From positions 1 to 44,430 of the forward strand of contig JAOUHG010000026.1 of NCBI GenBank assembly GCA_029865265.1: DNA of 44,430 nucleotides, read 5' to 3'. Made by a program: the position numbers and the translations under genes. Positions 1-8,665 of the stretch are shown here, piece after piece. Origin of the DNA: Candidatus Krumholzibacteriia bacterium. Its GTDB lineage: Bacteria; Krumholzibacteriota; Krumholzibacteriia; WVZY01; JAKEHA01. Within the stretch, counting starts at the first letter, position 1; each line of letters opens with the position of its first letter. The notes under the pieces were generated by a model. The model did not search any database and was not told the origin of the DNA. It saw only the letters and a program-made list of their open reading frames with translations.

Positions 1-347
1 AGATCGTAGATGAGCACCCGGCCGGCAACCGAACAGATCAGCAGTTGGAGCTTCCCGTCGCCGTAGAGATCTGCGACGATGATGCTGCTGGCGCGGGAGC
101 CGAGCGTGGTGACCTCCCAGGTCATCTTCAGAGCGCCATCGTCCATCGCATACACGTGCACGTGCCCGCTCTTGTCCGAGTAGATGAACTGGTAATCATC
201 CTGACCGGGCGTGCCCACCTCCACGGCGAGCACGTAGCGGTCCGCGATACGGGAGAACGCCTCGATGTCCGTGACCGTTACGGCGTGGCCAGACCCGCAT
301 GCGAGCGAGACCGCCATAAAACAGGCAGCGATGACGACACGACTCAT
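1..347 (-). CDS. lipoprotein with beta-propeller/FG-GAP-like repeat, partial (3' end outside window)
   Basis: The first 115 codons of a minus-strand gene are present; the rest lies beyond the left edge. The ATG at 347 follows a good Shine-Dalgarno (GGAAGGAG). The N-terminus is a lipoprotein signal (MSRVVIAACFMAVSLACGSG) with the lipobox Cys near residue 17, so the mature protein is probably membrane-anchored outside the cytoplasm. Further on it reads ...YSDKSGHVHVYAMDDGALKMTWEV... and ...IIVADLYGDGKLQLLICSVAGRVLIYD, which resembles FG-GAP/VCBS or PQQ-type propeller blades (V-A-D-x-x-G-D-G). It lies 33 nt downstream of mdh on the same strand and may share its transcript. No specific function can be given. 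Confidence 0.6.
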   Translation of the reverse strand, partial: MSRVVIAACFMAVSLACGSGHAVTVTDIEAFSRIADRYVLAVEVGTPGQDDYQFIYSDKSGHVHVYAMDDGALKMTWEVTTLGSRASSIIVADLYGDGKLQLLICSVAGRVLIYD

Positions 348-380
348 GTCCGCTCCTTCCGCGGTTGCCAGCGGCTCCCG

Positions 381-1921
<1,541 letters not shown>

Positions 1922-2030
1922 GCGGTCCAGGGGCCCCGCGGGAGAAACCCACAATCGCCTGACGATGTCTCCCGCGCGGTTGACGTCAAGTCCCAATGGT
2001 TGGTAAGCTTATAACCATCTAAATCCAGAC

Positions 2031-2055
2031 GCGGAGCGTCCGCCCCCGGCTCCGC
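2031..2055 (+). other. 7-bp hairpin in leader of NHL lipoprotein gene
   Basis: GCGGAGC at 2031-2037 pairs exactly with GCTCCGC at 2049-2055 across an 11-nt loop. It lies between the cupredoxin stop (1921) and the NHL gene start (2097), with a TATAAC -10-like hexamer at 2010-2015 just upstream. There is no T-run after it, so it is not a clear terminator; it may be a leader structure. Confidence 0.3.
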
Positions 2056-2096
2056 AGCTTTGACCATCCCGGCCCGGAAAGATCAGGAACCCTCCC

Positions 2097-3326
2097 ATGG
2101 TGACGACCCGACATCGTTTGCTGGGCGCTCTGGTACTGGCGCTGGCCTTGACCTCGTGTGGCGGTAACAGCACCGCACCCCCTGCGGACGATGGGCCCGA
2201 TCCGGTCGGAACCATCACCACGTGGGCCGGAACCGGCAGCGCGGGCTTCAACGGCGAGAACATCGCCCGCCAGCAGATCCAGATGTACTGGCCCAACGAT
2301 ATCGAGTTCACGCCCACGCTGGGCACCTTCATCGTGGACTGGAACAACCACCGCATCCGCCGGGTTGATGCCAGCGGGCGCGTCAACACAGTGCTCGGCA
2401 CCAACAGTATCGGCGACGGTCCCCCACCCCCCAACGTGGGTGACGACGTGAGTCCTCCGGGATGGCCGGGCCGGGAGTGCGACCTCAACCATCCCACCCA
2501 GGTACTCGAGAGACAGAACGGCAAGCTGCTCGTGGTGTGCTGGCACAACCACAAGCTGCGCGAGTGGGATCCGATCACGGGACGCGAAACGGTCCTCGTG
2601 GGCCGTGGCGCCGGCTGCACGGGCGACGGCGAGACCGTCTCCTCCCCCAACGTGCTGATGAGCCAGCCACCGCACGTGGTGGAAGCGCCCGACGGCTCCC
2701 TCTACATCAACGACCAGCGCAACCATTGCATCCGCAAGATCGACCCCTCGGGGGTGATGAGCACGGTTGTTTCCACGCCGCAGTGCGATCCGCAGGATCC
2801 AAACAACTTCTTCCCCGGCGGTTTCTCCGGTGACGGCGGCCCGCCGGCGCTGGCGCGCCTGCACCAGCCCAGCGGTCCCAACCCCAACCCGCCCGGCGGC
2901 GGCCTGACGCTGGACGATCAGGGACGCCTCTACGTAGCGGACACCATGAACCATCGCATCCGCCGCATCGATTTCAACGCCGATGTCATCAACACCGTGG
3001 TGGGCAATGGGACGGCGGCGTACGCGGGCGACGGCGGCGATCCCCTGCAGGCGTCGCTGAACGTTCCGCTCGACATCTGCTTCGGCCCCGACGGCCGCCT
3101 CTACATCGCCGACACGTACAACCACGCGGTGCGCGCCGTGGACTTCGACGCCAACGTCATCGTGACGGTTGCGGGCACCGGGGTGCGCGGCTTTTCCGGC
3201 GACGGGGGTCCCGCCACCAGCGCGAAACTGGCACTTCCCTACGGCGTGGCCTTCAACGCGGAGGGACACCTCTTCATCACCGACACCTACAACCATCGCA
3301 TTCGTCGCGTGAAGATGCACGATTGA
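2097..3326 (+). CDS. NHL-repeat beta-propeller lipoprotein
   Basis: 409 residues. A lipoprotein signal (LALALTSCGGN, lipidation Cys about residue 21) and an Ala/Pro/Asp linker precede about six NHL blades covering the rest of the protein. Blades show the pattern G-(F/Y)-x-G-D-G-G-P ... P-x-x-(V/I)-x-x-x-x-x-G-x-L-(Y/F)-(I/V)-(A/T)-D-x-x-N-H-x-(I/V)-R-x-(V/I)-D, for example YVADTMNHRIRRID and FITDTYNHRIRRVK. This predicts a six-bladed propeller displayed outside the inner membrane. NHL propellers bind diverse ligands and no catalytic site is recognisable. The next gene, 9 nt downstream, is a paralogue, pointing to a tandem duplication and co-expression. Confidence 0.88.
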   Translation: MVTTRHRLLGALVLALALTSCGGNSTAPPADDGPDPVGTITTWAGTGSAGFNGENIARQQIQMYWPNDIEFTPTLGTFIVDWNNHRIRRVDASGRVNTVLGTNSIGDGPPPPNVGDDVSPPGWPGRECDLNHPTQVLERQNGKLLVVCWHNHKLREWDPITGRETVLVGRGAGCTGDGETVSSPNVLMSQPPHVVEAPDGSLYINDQRNHCIRKIDPSGVMSTVVSTPQCDPQDPNNFFPGGFSGDGGPPALARLHQPSGPNPNPPGGGLTLDDQGRLYVADTMNHRIRRIDFNADVINTVVGNGTAAYAGDGGDPLQASLNVPLDICFGPDGRLYIADTYNHAVRAVDFDANVIVTVAGTGVRGFSGDGGPATSAKLALPYGVAFNAEGHLFITDTYNHRIRRVKMHD

Positions 3327-3335
3327 GGAGACGAC

Positions 3336-4586
3336 ATGAGCAGCACCCGTAGACTCCTTGGTTTTTGTCTGGCGGTCGGCGCCGCCCTGTCGTTGTCCTG
3401 CGGTTCCAGCGGCGATTCGCCGGTCGAACCCGCTGACACCACGCCCCAGCCGGGGCACGTCTACACCTGGGCCGGCAACGGCCAGGCCGGCTACGGTGCC
3501 GTGGGCAACGCGCCCACGAAAACGCGCCTCTACTGGCCGCAGGACGTGACCGTGGCGCCCGATGGGACCCCGTACGTGCTCGACTGGAACAACCACCGTG
3601 TGATCGCGCTGGTCAACGGAACCTTCAAGCTGATCGTGGGCGTGACCAACGGCGACTTCGGCGACCCGTGCGAGGGCTACACCGTGTGCGAGGATGTGGA
3701 CGCGCTCAACGCCAAGCTCAACCATCCCACCAGCGTCGCCTTCGACCCGGCCACCGGCGAGATGATCCTCGCGGCGTGGCACAACTCGGAGATCTTCCGG
3801 CTCAATTTGTCGACGAATCTCATGGATCTGATCTGCGGCGACGGCAGCCGCGGCTACAACGGAGACGAGCAACCCGCGTCCCAGGCGATCACCGACCTTC
3901 CGGTCAGCGTGGCATTCGACGCCCAGGGCCGGCTGTGTTTCGCCGATCAGGCCAACATGTGTGTGCGCCAGATCGACGAGAATGGCGTCGTCCACACCAT
4001 CGCCGGAACACCACCGATTCTCGGCGGCCCCAGCCCCATCCGCCAGCCCGGATTCGAGGGCGACGGCGGCCCGGCGACCTCGGCCAAGCTGTTCTTCGAG
4101 GCGGGCCAAGTTGCCGACCCGAGCGGGCGCATCTGCTTCGACGGCACCGGCAACATGTTCATCGCCGACAGCCAAAACCACTGCATCCGCGTGGTGGATA
4201 CCAACGGCATCATCAACCGTTTTGCGGGCAGCGGCCCCAGCGCCCCGGGCTACGCCGGCGATGGCGGCGACGCCCTGCTGGCCCAGCTGCGTGAACCGCG
4301 CGACATCGCCATCGACGCCGACGGCAATCTTTACATCGCCGATACCGGCAACCACGTGATCCGCAGGGTGGACCCGTCGGGCATCATCACTACGGTGGTG
4401 GGAACCTATCGTGCCGGCGGTGCATCGGTGGCCCCGATCACACCCGACCAGGTGAGCGCCGAGAACGGCAAGTCCGCGCGCAACGTCACCCTCACGGGTC
4501 CGTACGGGGTCGAAATCGATTCCAGGGGACGCCTGCTGATTTCCGACACCGGCAACCACGTGATCCGCATCTACTATCCGAACTGA
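3336..4586 (+). CDS. NHL-repeat beta-propeller lipoprotein, tandem paralogue
   Basis: 416 residues, starting 9 nt after the preceding NHL gene with GAGGAG in the gap as ribosome site. The signal ends in LSLSCGSS with Cys22 as lipidation site. About six NHL blades follow, such as YVLDWNNHRVIAL, FIADSQNHCIRVVD, YIADTGNHVIRRVD and LISDTGNHVIRIY, with the linking GYAGDGGDALLAQL and GDGGPATSAKL motifs seen also in the neighbour. The two share domain order and first-blade sequence (xDWNNHR), so they are likely duplicates. Role unknown; probably an envelope binding protein. A strong terminator lies 26 nt after the stop. Confidence 0.88.
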   Translation: MSSTRRLLGFCLAVGAALSLSCGSSGDSPVEPADTTPQPGHVYTWAGNGQAGYGAVGNAPTKTRLYWPQDVTVAPDGTPYVLDWNNHRVIALVNGTFKLIVGVTNGDFGDPCEGYTVCEDVDALNAKLNHPTSVAFDPATGEMILAAWHNSEIFRLNLSTNLMDLICGDGSRGYNGDEQPASQAITDLPVSVAFDAQGRLCFADQANMCVRQIDENGVVHTIAGTPPILGGPSPIRQPGFEGDGGPATSAKLFFEAGQVADPSGRICFDGTGNMFIADSQNHCIRVVDTNGIINRFAGSGPSAPGYAGDGGDALLAQLREPRDIAIDADGNLYIADTGNHVIRRVDPSGIITTVVGTYRAGGASVAPITPDQVSAENGKSARNVTLTGPYGVEIDSRGRLLISDTGNHVIRIYYPN

Positions 4587-4612
4587 CGCGCACCGCGCGT
4601 TACGCAAACGAA

Positions 4613-4653
4613 AAAGCGCTCTCTCCCCGACGGGAGAGAGCGCTTTCGTTTTT
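4613..4653. terminator. bidirectional intrinsic terminator
   Basis: A perfect 15-bp stem (4613-4627 with 4632-4646) with a 4-nt loop CGAC. It is followed by TTCGTTTTT on the plus strand and by a T-run on the minus strand (AAAAA at 4611-4615 read in reverse). It sits between convergent genes ending at 4586 (+) and 4677 (-), so it likely serves both. Confidence 0.92.
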
Positions 4654-4676
4654 CCTCGTCCCGCCGTGCGGGCACG

Positions 4677-6365
4677 CTACTTGAGCAGGATCATCTTGCG
4701 CGTGCGCGTTTCGTCGAGCGCGGCCAGCCGGTAGAAGTACACGCCGGCCGACACCGCCTCACCACGCCCATCGCGGCCGTCCCAGGTGACGCCGTGCTCG
4801 CCGGCCGCGTAGTCCTGGTCGGCGAGTGTGCGCACCAGGCGTCCCGCCACGTCGTAGACGCGCAGGCTCACGCGCGAGGCAACCGGCACCGCGAAACGGA
4901 TGCTGGTGGACGGGTTGAACGGGTTCGGCTGATTCTGGCCCAGCCACAGCGACGGCTGCACCGCATCCACCCGCACCGGCTCGGATCGCGCCTCGGTGCC
5001 GTTCTCGCGGCGAACGATGAGCGTGTAGTCGTAGCTGCGATCCGGCGCCGCGGCCGCATCCAGCAGTTCACCGCTCTGCGACGCGGACACGCCCACCACG
5101 ACCTCATCGCCCGCACCCGCGCCACGTCGTACCACGCGCGACTCCACCCACGGCCCGTAGGCGGTGAACGCCCAGTCCAGGTTCACGCCGCCGTCCATGC
5201 GCCGCGCGTTCAGCCGCTCGAAGGTGATGGTGTTCTTGCCGGGCTTGGTCCACTGCGCCACGTAAGGGATCTCCTTGCCACCCACCTGGGTGAAGTTGCC
5301 CCCCACCCACAGCACGCCATCGTGCAGCAGCGCCACCTTGGTCTGGTCGTTGGCGCCGCAGCCCAGAGAACGCCACGCGCTTCCATCCCAGGTGGTGATG
5401 AACCCGACCGGCTGGCCACCCGCATGGGTGAACGTCCCGGTGACGTAGAGCTGGTCGATGTCGATCTCGATGCAGCGCACGTGCGACAGGTCGGGACCGC
5501 CCAGTCCCTCGCCCAGCGCGCTCCAGTTGCGCCCATCCCACACCGCGATGCGGTTGGCGGGCTTGCCACCCGCGCGGGTGAAGGCGCCGCCCACGTAGAG
5601 CTTGCCGTCGTGCTCTACGATGGTGGTCACCAGATTGTCCACACCGCTGCCCAGCCCCTGCCACGTGGTGCCGTCCCAGCGCGCGATGTAGCTCACCGGA
5701 ACGCCGCCCGCGCTGTCGAAGAATCCACCCACGTACACACCGTGGTCCGTGGCGAGAATTGCGAGTGCGCGCGCGCGCGCGCCCAGGCTGCCGCCTACAT
5801 CGTGCCACTCGCTCCCGTCCCAGCGCGCGATGCCCTGCGCGTGCACCGCGCCGGCGGAGGTGAACTCTCCCACGCAGTACACGTCGCCGTTGGGCGCCAC
5901 GCTGATGCCGCGCACGGCGCGATCGGTGCCGTCACCGAGCGGAAGCCAGGTTTCGGTGGGTTCGTCGAAGCGCGCAATGTTCCCCCAGCGCGGATAGCTG
6001 CTCGCACCCCAGGGTCCCAGCTGGTCGAACATGCCGCCGGCGTAAATGGTTCCGGGCACCTTCCTGATGACATGCACCAACCCCATGTTGTCCGTGCCGA
6101 CACCCGTCGACAGCGGGTGCCAGGTGGTGCCGTCCCATCGCACGATGCGCAGCACGGTGACATCCGAAACGGCGTTGAACAGGCCGCCCAGCAGGAGCCC
6201 GTCCTGGTAGGGGACGATGGCGTCGGTGTATTCGTTGGGAGCGCCGGCCGACTTGAAGGGATCGACCCAGTAGACGTCGTCGGGGTGGGGCTGCGCGAAG
6301 GAGGCACCGGCGGCAGCGATCAGGATGATCGAAAAGAAAACGGCGACGTGTGGGCGAGGCGGCAT
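4677..6365 (-). CDS. secreted beta-propeller protein with C-terminal FlgD-like/type IX sorting domain
   Basis: 562 residues. The ATG at 6365 is chosen over an upstream TTG because GGAGGAGGG sits just before it. A signal peptide (residues 1 to about 24, ending GASFAQ) is followed by about seven repeats of the form IARWDG-x-x-W-x-x-LGxG ... LYVGGxFTxAGG, a propeller type also seen in fungal Rax2-like proteins. The last 90 residues form an Ig-like sorting domain: QNQPNPFNPSTSIRF, VSLRVYDVAGRLVRTL, SAGVYFYRL and the basic end TRKMILLK. Such domains direct surface attachment or secretion in FCB-group bacteria. A 16-nt GC dinucleotide tract lies inside the gene at 5767-5782. Its exact role is unknown. 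Confidence 0.85.
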   Translation of the reverse strand: MPPRPHVAVFFSIILIAAAGASFAQPHPDDVYWVDPFKSAGAPNEYTDAIVPYQDGLLLGGLFNAVSDVTVLRIVRWDGTTWHPLSTGVGTDNMGLVHVIRKVPGTIYAGGMFDQLGPWGASSYPRWGNIARFDEPTETWLPLGDGTDRAVRGISVAPNGDVYCVGEFTSAGAVHAQGIARWDGSEWHDVGGSLGARARALAILATDHGVYVGGFFDSAGGVPVSYIARWDGTTWQGLGSGVDNLVTTIVEHDGKLYVGGAFTRAGGKPANRIAVWDGRNWSALGEGLGGPDLSHVRCIEIDIDQLYVTGTFTHAGGQPVGFITTWDGSAWRSLGCGANDQTKVALLHDGVLWVGGNFTQVGGKEIPYVAQWTKPGKNTITFERLNARRMDGGVNLDWAFTAYGPWVESRVVRRGAGAGDEVVVGVSASQSGELLDAAAAPDRSYDYTLIVRRENGTEARSEPVRVDAVQPSLWLGQNQPNPFNPSTSIRFAVPVASRVSLRVYDVAGRLVRTLADQDYAAGEHGVTWDGRDGRGEAVSAGVYFYRLAALDETRTRKMILLK

Positions 6366-6506
6366 TGCGTCCCTCCTCCGCAAACATCGTTCCCGCCCGC
6401 CGGTCGCCGGGCAGGAATAACCAGCTGAAATCGCACCAAGGCATGTGAATTATACCATTGCACCCCACCCAGGCATCAAGCCCGGAATCGCCCTGCCAGC
6501 CTTCCG

Positions 6507-6535
6507 TTGCCCGCATGCGGCCGGGGTGCTAGAGT
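6507..6535 (+). promoter_or_regulatory. candidate promoter of the GlcD-like gene
   Basis: TTGCCC (6507-6512), a 17-bp spacer and TAGAGT (6530-6535) preceded by TGC (extended -10). Transcription would start near 6542, about 8 nt before the ATG at 6550, leaving no room for a Shine-Dalgarno; none is visible. Confidence 0.5.
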
Positions 6536-6549
6536 GCCCCCGAGCGCCC

Positions 6550-7974
6550 ATGCAGCCCCCGCCAACCACACTCAACCGGGTGACCCCGGCCGTTCTTGAA
6601 GCGCTGGGTTCCGCCCTGGGGCCCGGCCATGTGTCCACCGACGGCGAGGCCCTTGCCCTCGCCGGGTCCGACGAGACCGAGGACCTGGTCTTTCTGCCGG
6701 AGGTCGTCGTGGCGCCGGCATCCACTGCGGAGGTGGCAGCAGTGATGCGCATCGCCACCGCGCACCGCGTCCCCGTAACCCCGCGCGGCGCCGGAACAGG
6801 CCTGTCCGGGGGCGCACTTCCCGTGCAGGGCGGCATCGTGCTGGCAACCCACCGCCTCAACCGCATCGTCGAGATCGACCGCCGCAACCTGATGGCGGTG
6901 GTGGAGCCCGGTGTCATCACCCAGGTGTTTCAGGAAGCCGTCGAGGCGGAGGGGCTCTTCTATCCACCGGATCCCGCCAGCCGGGGCAGTTGCTTTCTGG
7001 GCGGCAACCTGGCCGAATGCTCCGGTGGCCCGCGCGCGGTGAAGTACGGCGTCACCAGGGACTTCGTGACCGGCATCGAGGCCGTGCTCCCCAACGGCAA
7101 CATCGTGCGCCACGGTGGCAAGCTGCTCAAGAACGTGACCGGCTACAACCTCACCCAGTTGATCATCGGGTCCGAGGGCACCCTGGCCGTGATCACGAAG
7201 ATCTACTTCCGGCTGCTGCCGCTGCCCCGTCACCGCACCATGCTGCTCGTACCCTTCGGCGAGCTGGAGTCGTGTGCGCGCGCGGTTCCCGCCATCATGC
7301 ACGCCGGCATCGTTCCCTCGGCACTCGAGTTTCTCGAGCGCGACGCCATCGAGATCACGCAGGAGCACCTGGGCAAGTCCTTTCCTCACGCGGATGCCGC
7401 CGCGCACCTGCTCATCGAACTGGACGGCAACGACGAGACCGCAATCCAGAGCGATGCGGAACGTGTCGCCGAGATCGTGCTGGCCGAGGGGGCGCGCGAC
7501 GTCCTGGCCGCGGCGGGTGACGCGAAGATGAACGAGATGTGGACCATGCGGCGCGCTGTGGGCACCGCGGTCAAGTCGATCTCGGTTTACAAGGAAGAAG
7601 ACACGGTGGTGCCACGCGGCAACCTGGTTGCGCTTCTGATGGGGGTGAAGGAGATCTCCACGCGCCACGGCATCCGCACGGTGTGCTACGGACACGCCGG
7701 CGATGGCAATTTGCACGTGAACATCCTCAAGATGGATCTCCCCGACGAGCACTGGCGCCGCATCCTCGAGCCGGCCATCCGCGAAATCTTCGAATTGACC
7801 GTGGGGCTGGGCGGCCTGATTTCGGGAGAGCACGGTATCGGCTGGGTGCAGAAGGGCTACCTGCCCATCGCGGTCTCGAGCGAGGAAATCGCCCTGATGC
7901 GCGCCATCAAGCGGGCCTTCGATCCGGAGGGAATACTGAATCCGGGCAAGCTTCTGCCCGACGGCGACGGCTAG
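6550..7974 (+). CDS. glcD: FAD-binding oxidase, glycolate/D-lactate oxidase subunit GlcD type
   Basis: 474 residues, the normal size for GlcD. Members oxidise 2-hydroxy acids such as glycolate or D-lactate with FAD and pass electrons to an Fe-S partner. The FAD domain shows PRGAGTGLSGGALPVQGG and YPPDPASRGSCFLGGNLAECSGGPRAVKYGVTRDFV, typical of the VAO/PCMH flavoprotein family. The C-terminal FAD-linked oxidase domain has CYGHAGDGNLHVNIL, LISGEHGIG and GILNPGKLLP. ATG 6550 was chosen because the conserved domain begins shortly after and a promoter ends at 6535. No separate GlcE or GlcF is adjacent; the Fe-S oxidoreductase at 8666-10705 has GlcF-like domains and is a candidate acceptor. The substrate cannot be read from sequence alone. 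The stop shares a CTAG tetranucleotide with the convergent nuoI-like gene. Confidence 0.88.
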   Translation: MQPPPTTLNRVTPAVLEALGSALGPGHVSTDGEALALAGSDETEDLVFLPEVVVAPASTAEVAAVMRIATAHRVPVTPRGAGTGLSGGALPVQGGIVLATHRLNRIVEIDRRNLMAVVEPGVITQVFQEAVEAEGLFYPPDPASRGSCFLGGNLAECSGGPRAVKYGVTRDFVTGIEAVLPNGNIVRHGGKLLKNVTGYNLTQLIIGSEGTLAVITKIYFRLLPLPRHRTMLLVPFGELESCARAVPAIMHAGIVPSALEFLERDAIEITQEHLGKSFPHADAAAHLLIELDGNDETAIQSDAERVAEIVLAEGARDVLAAAGDAKMNEMWTMRRAVGTAVKSISVYKEEDTVVPRGNLVALLMGVKEISTRHGIRTVCYGHAGDGNLHVNILKMDLPDEHWRRILEPAIREIFELTVGLGGLISGEHGIGWVQKGYLPIAVSSEEIALMRAIKRAFDPEGILNPGKLLPDGDG

Positions 7975-8504
7975 TAGATCGCGTCGCTGACGGGGCTCTT
8001 GCTCTCGGGGTGATTGTGGAGGAGATAGTCGATGTCGAGAATCTTCACGGGGCCCTCGAAATAAGCCGCCGTGAACTTGCCGGTGTCCATGCGAATCGCG
8101 TCGCACGGGCACGCTTCCACGCACAGGCCACAGAATACGCACTGCAGGATATCGATGTCGAACTTGACCGGGTACTTCTCGACCCCGTCGTGTCCGGTGT
8201 CGGCGCCGGTGATCTCGATACAATACGCCGGACACGCGGTCGCGCAGCAATTGCACGCCACACAGCGCGGCGTTCCGTCCGGACGCTGCATCAGCCGATG
8301 CTCACCCCGGAAGTTGGCCGGCAGCGGTTTCTTCTGCTCCGGCCACTGGTAGGTGTTCCCCACCCGGTTCAGCCGCAGGTCCGCCATGTTCTTGACGAAG
8401 TGCGCGATGGTGATGGTCATGCCGCGCAAAACCTCGCCGAGGTAGGTTCTCTCCCACCAGGAGCGGGGCTGATCGAGGGGTGTGGAGACGACTCGTGTGG
8501 CCAT
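7971..8504 (-). CDS. nuoI: NuoI-like 8Fe ferredoxin subunit (orphan)
   Basis: 177 residues with the two [4Fe-4S] motifs of NADH-quinone oxidoreductase subunit I: CVACNCCATACP (Cys81, 84, 87, 91) and CVFCGLCVEACP (Cys122, 125, 128, 132). The N-terminal part (GMTITIAHFVKNM...) and the stretch after the clusters (DAIRMDTGKF...GPVKILDIDYLL) also fit NuoI. In complex I this subunit carries clusters N6a/N6b towards quinone. No other nuo gene is in the window, so it is either a displaced subunit or serves another redox enzyme; it lies between a flavin oxidase and a membrane Fe-S oxidoreductase. It has an extra Cys86 in the first motif. The Shine-Dalgarno before ATG 8504 is weak. Confidence 0.85.
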   Translation of the reverse strand: MATRVVSTPLDQPRSWWERTYLGEVLRGMTITIAHFVKNMADLRLNRVGNTYQWPEQKKPLPANFRGEHRLMQRPDGTPRCVACNCCATACPAYCIEITGADTGHDGVEKYPVKFDIDILQCVFCGLCVEACPCDAIRMDTGKFTAAYFEGPVKILDIDYLLHNHPESKSPVSDAIY

Positions 8505-8600
8505 GGTGCGGGCCCGTTCCTGCGGGCTTGTTCAAAGTTTCACGCGCTGTTCAATTTAACCCACCCGCCACCAATGTCAAGGCATTTCCCAGGTTACGCT

Positions 8601-8630
8601 TTGACCCAACCCGCCGGTTGCCCGTATGAT
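8601..8630 (+). promoter_or_regulatory. candidate promoter of the membrane Fe-S oxidoreductase
   Basis: TTGACC (8601-8606), 18-bp spacer, TATGAT (8625-8630). It predicts a start near 8636 and a 30-nt leader carrying the GGAGGA ribosome site before ATG 8666. Confidence 0.5.
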
Positions 8631-8665
8631 GGGCCGGTTGCGCCGCTTCTCCCCACGGAGGAACC

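Noticed and set aside
2019-4607. 862-codon minus-strand open frame opposite the NHL genes
   Set aside because: It lies antisense to two clear lipoprotein genes, has no recognisable domain and shows the Val/Gly/His-rich composition of a high-GC shadow frame.
4794-6428. 544-codon plus-strand open frame opposite the sorting-domain gene
   Set aside because: Antisense shadow; His/Arg/Val-rich with no motifs, while the minus strand has signal peptide, repeats and sorting domain.
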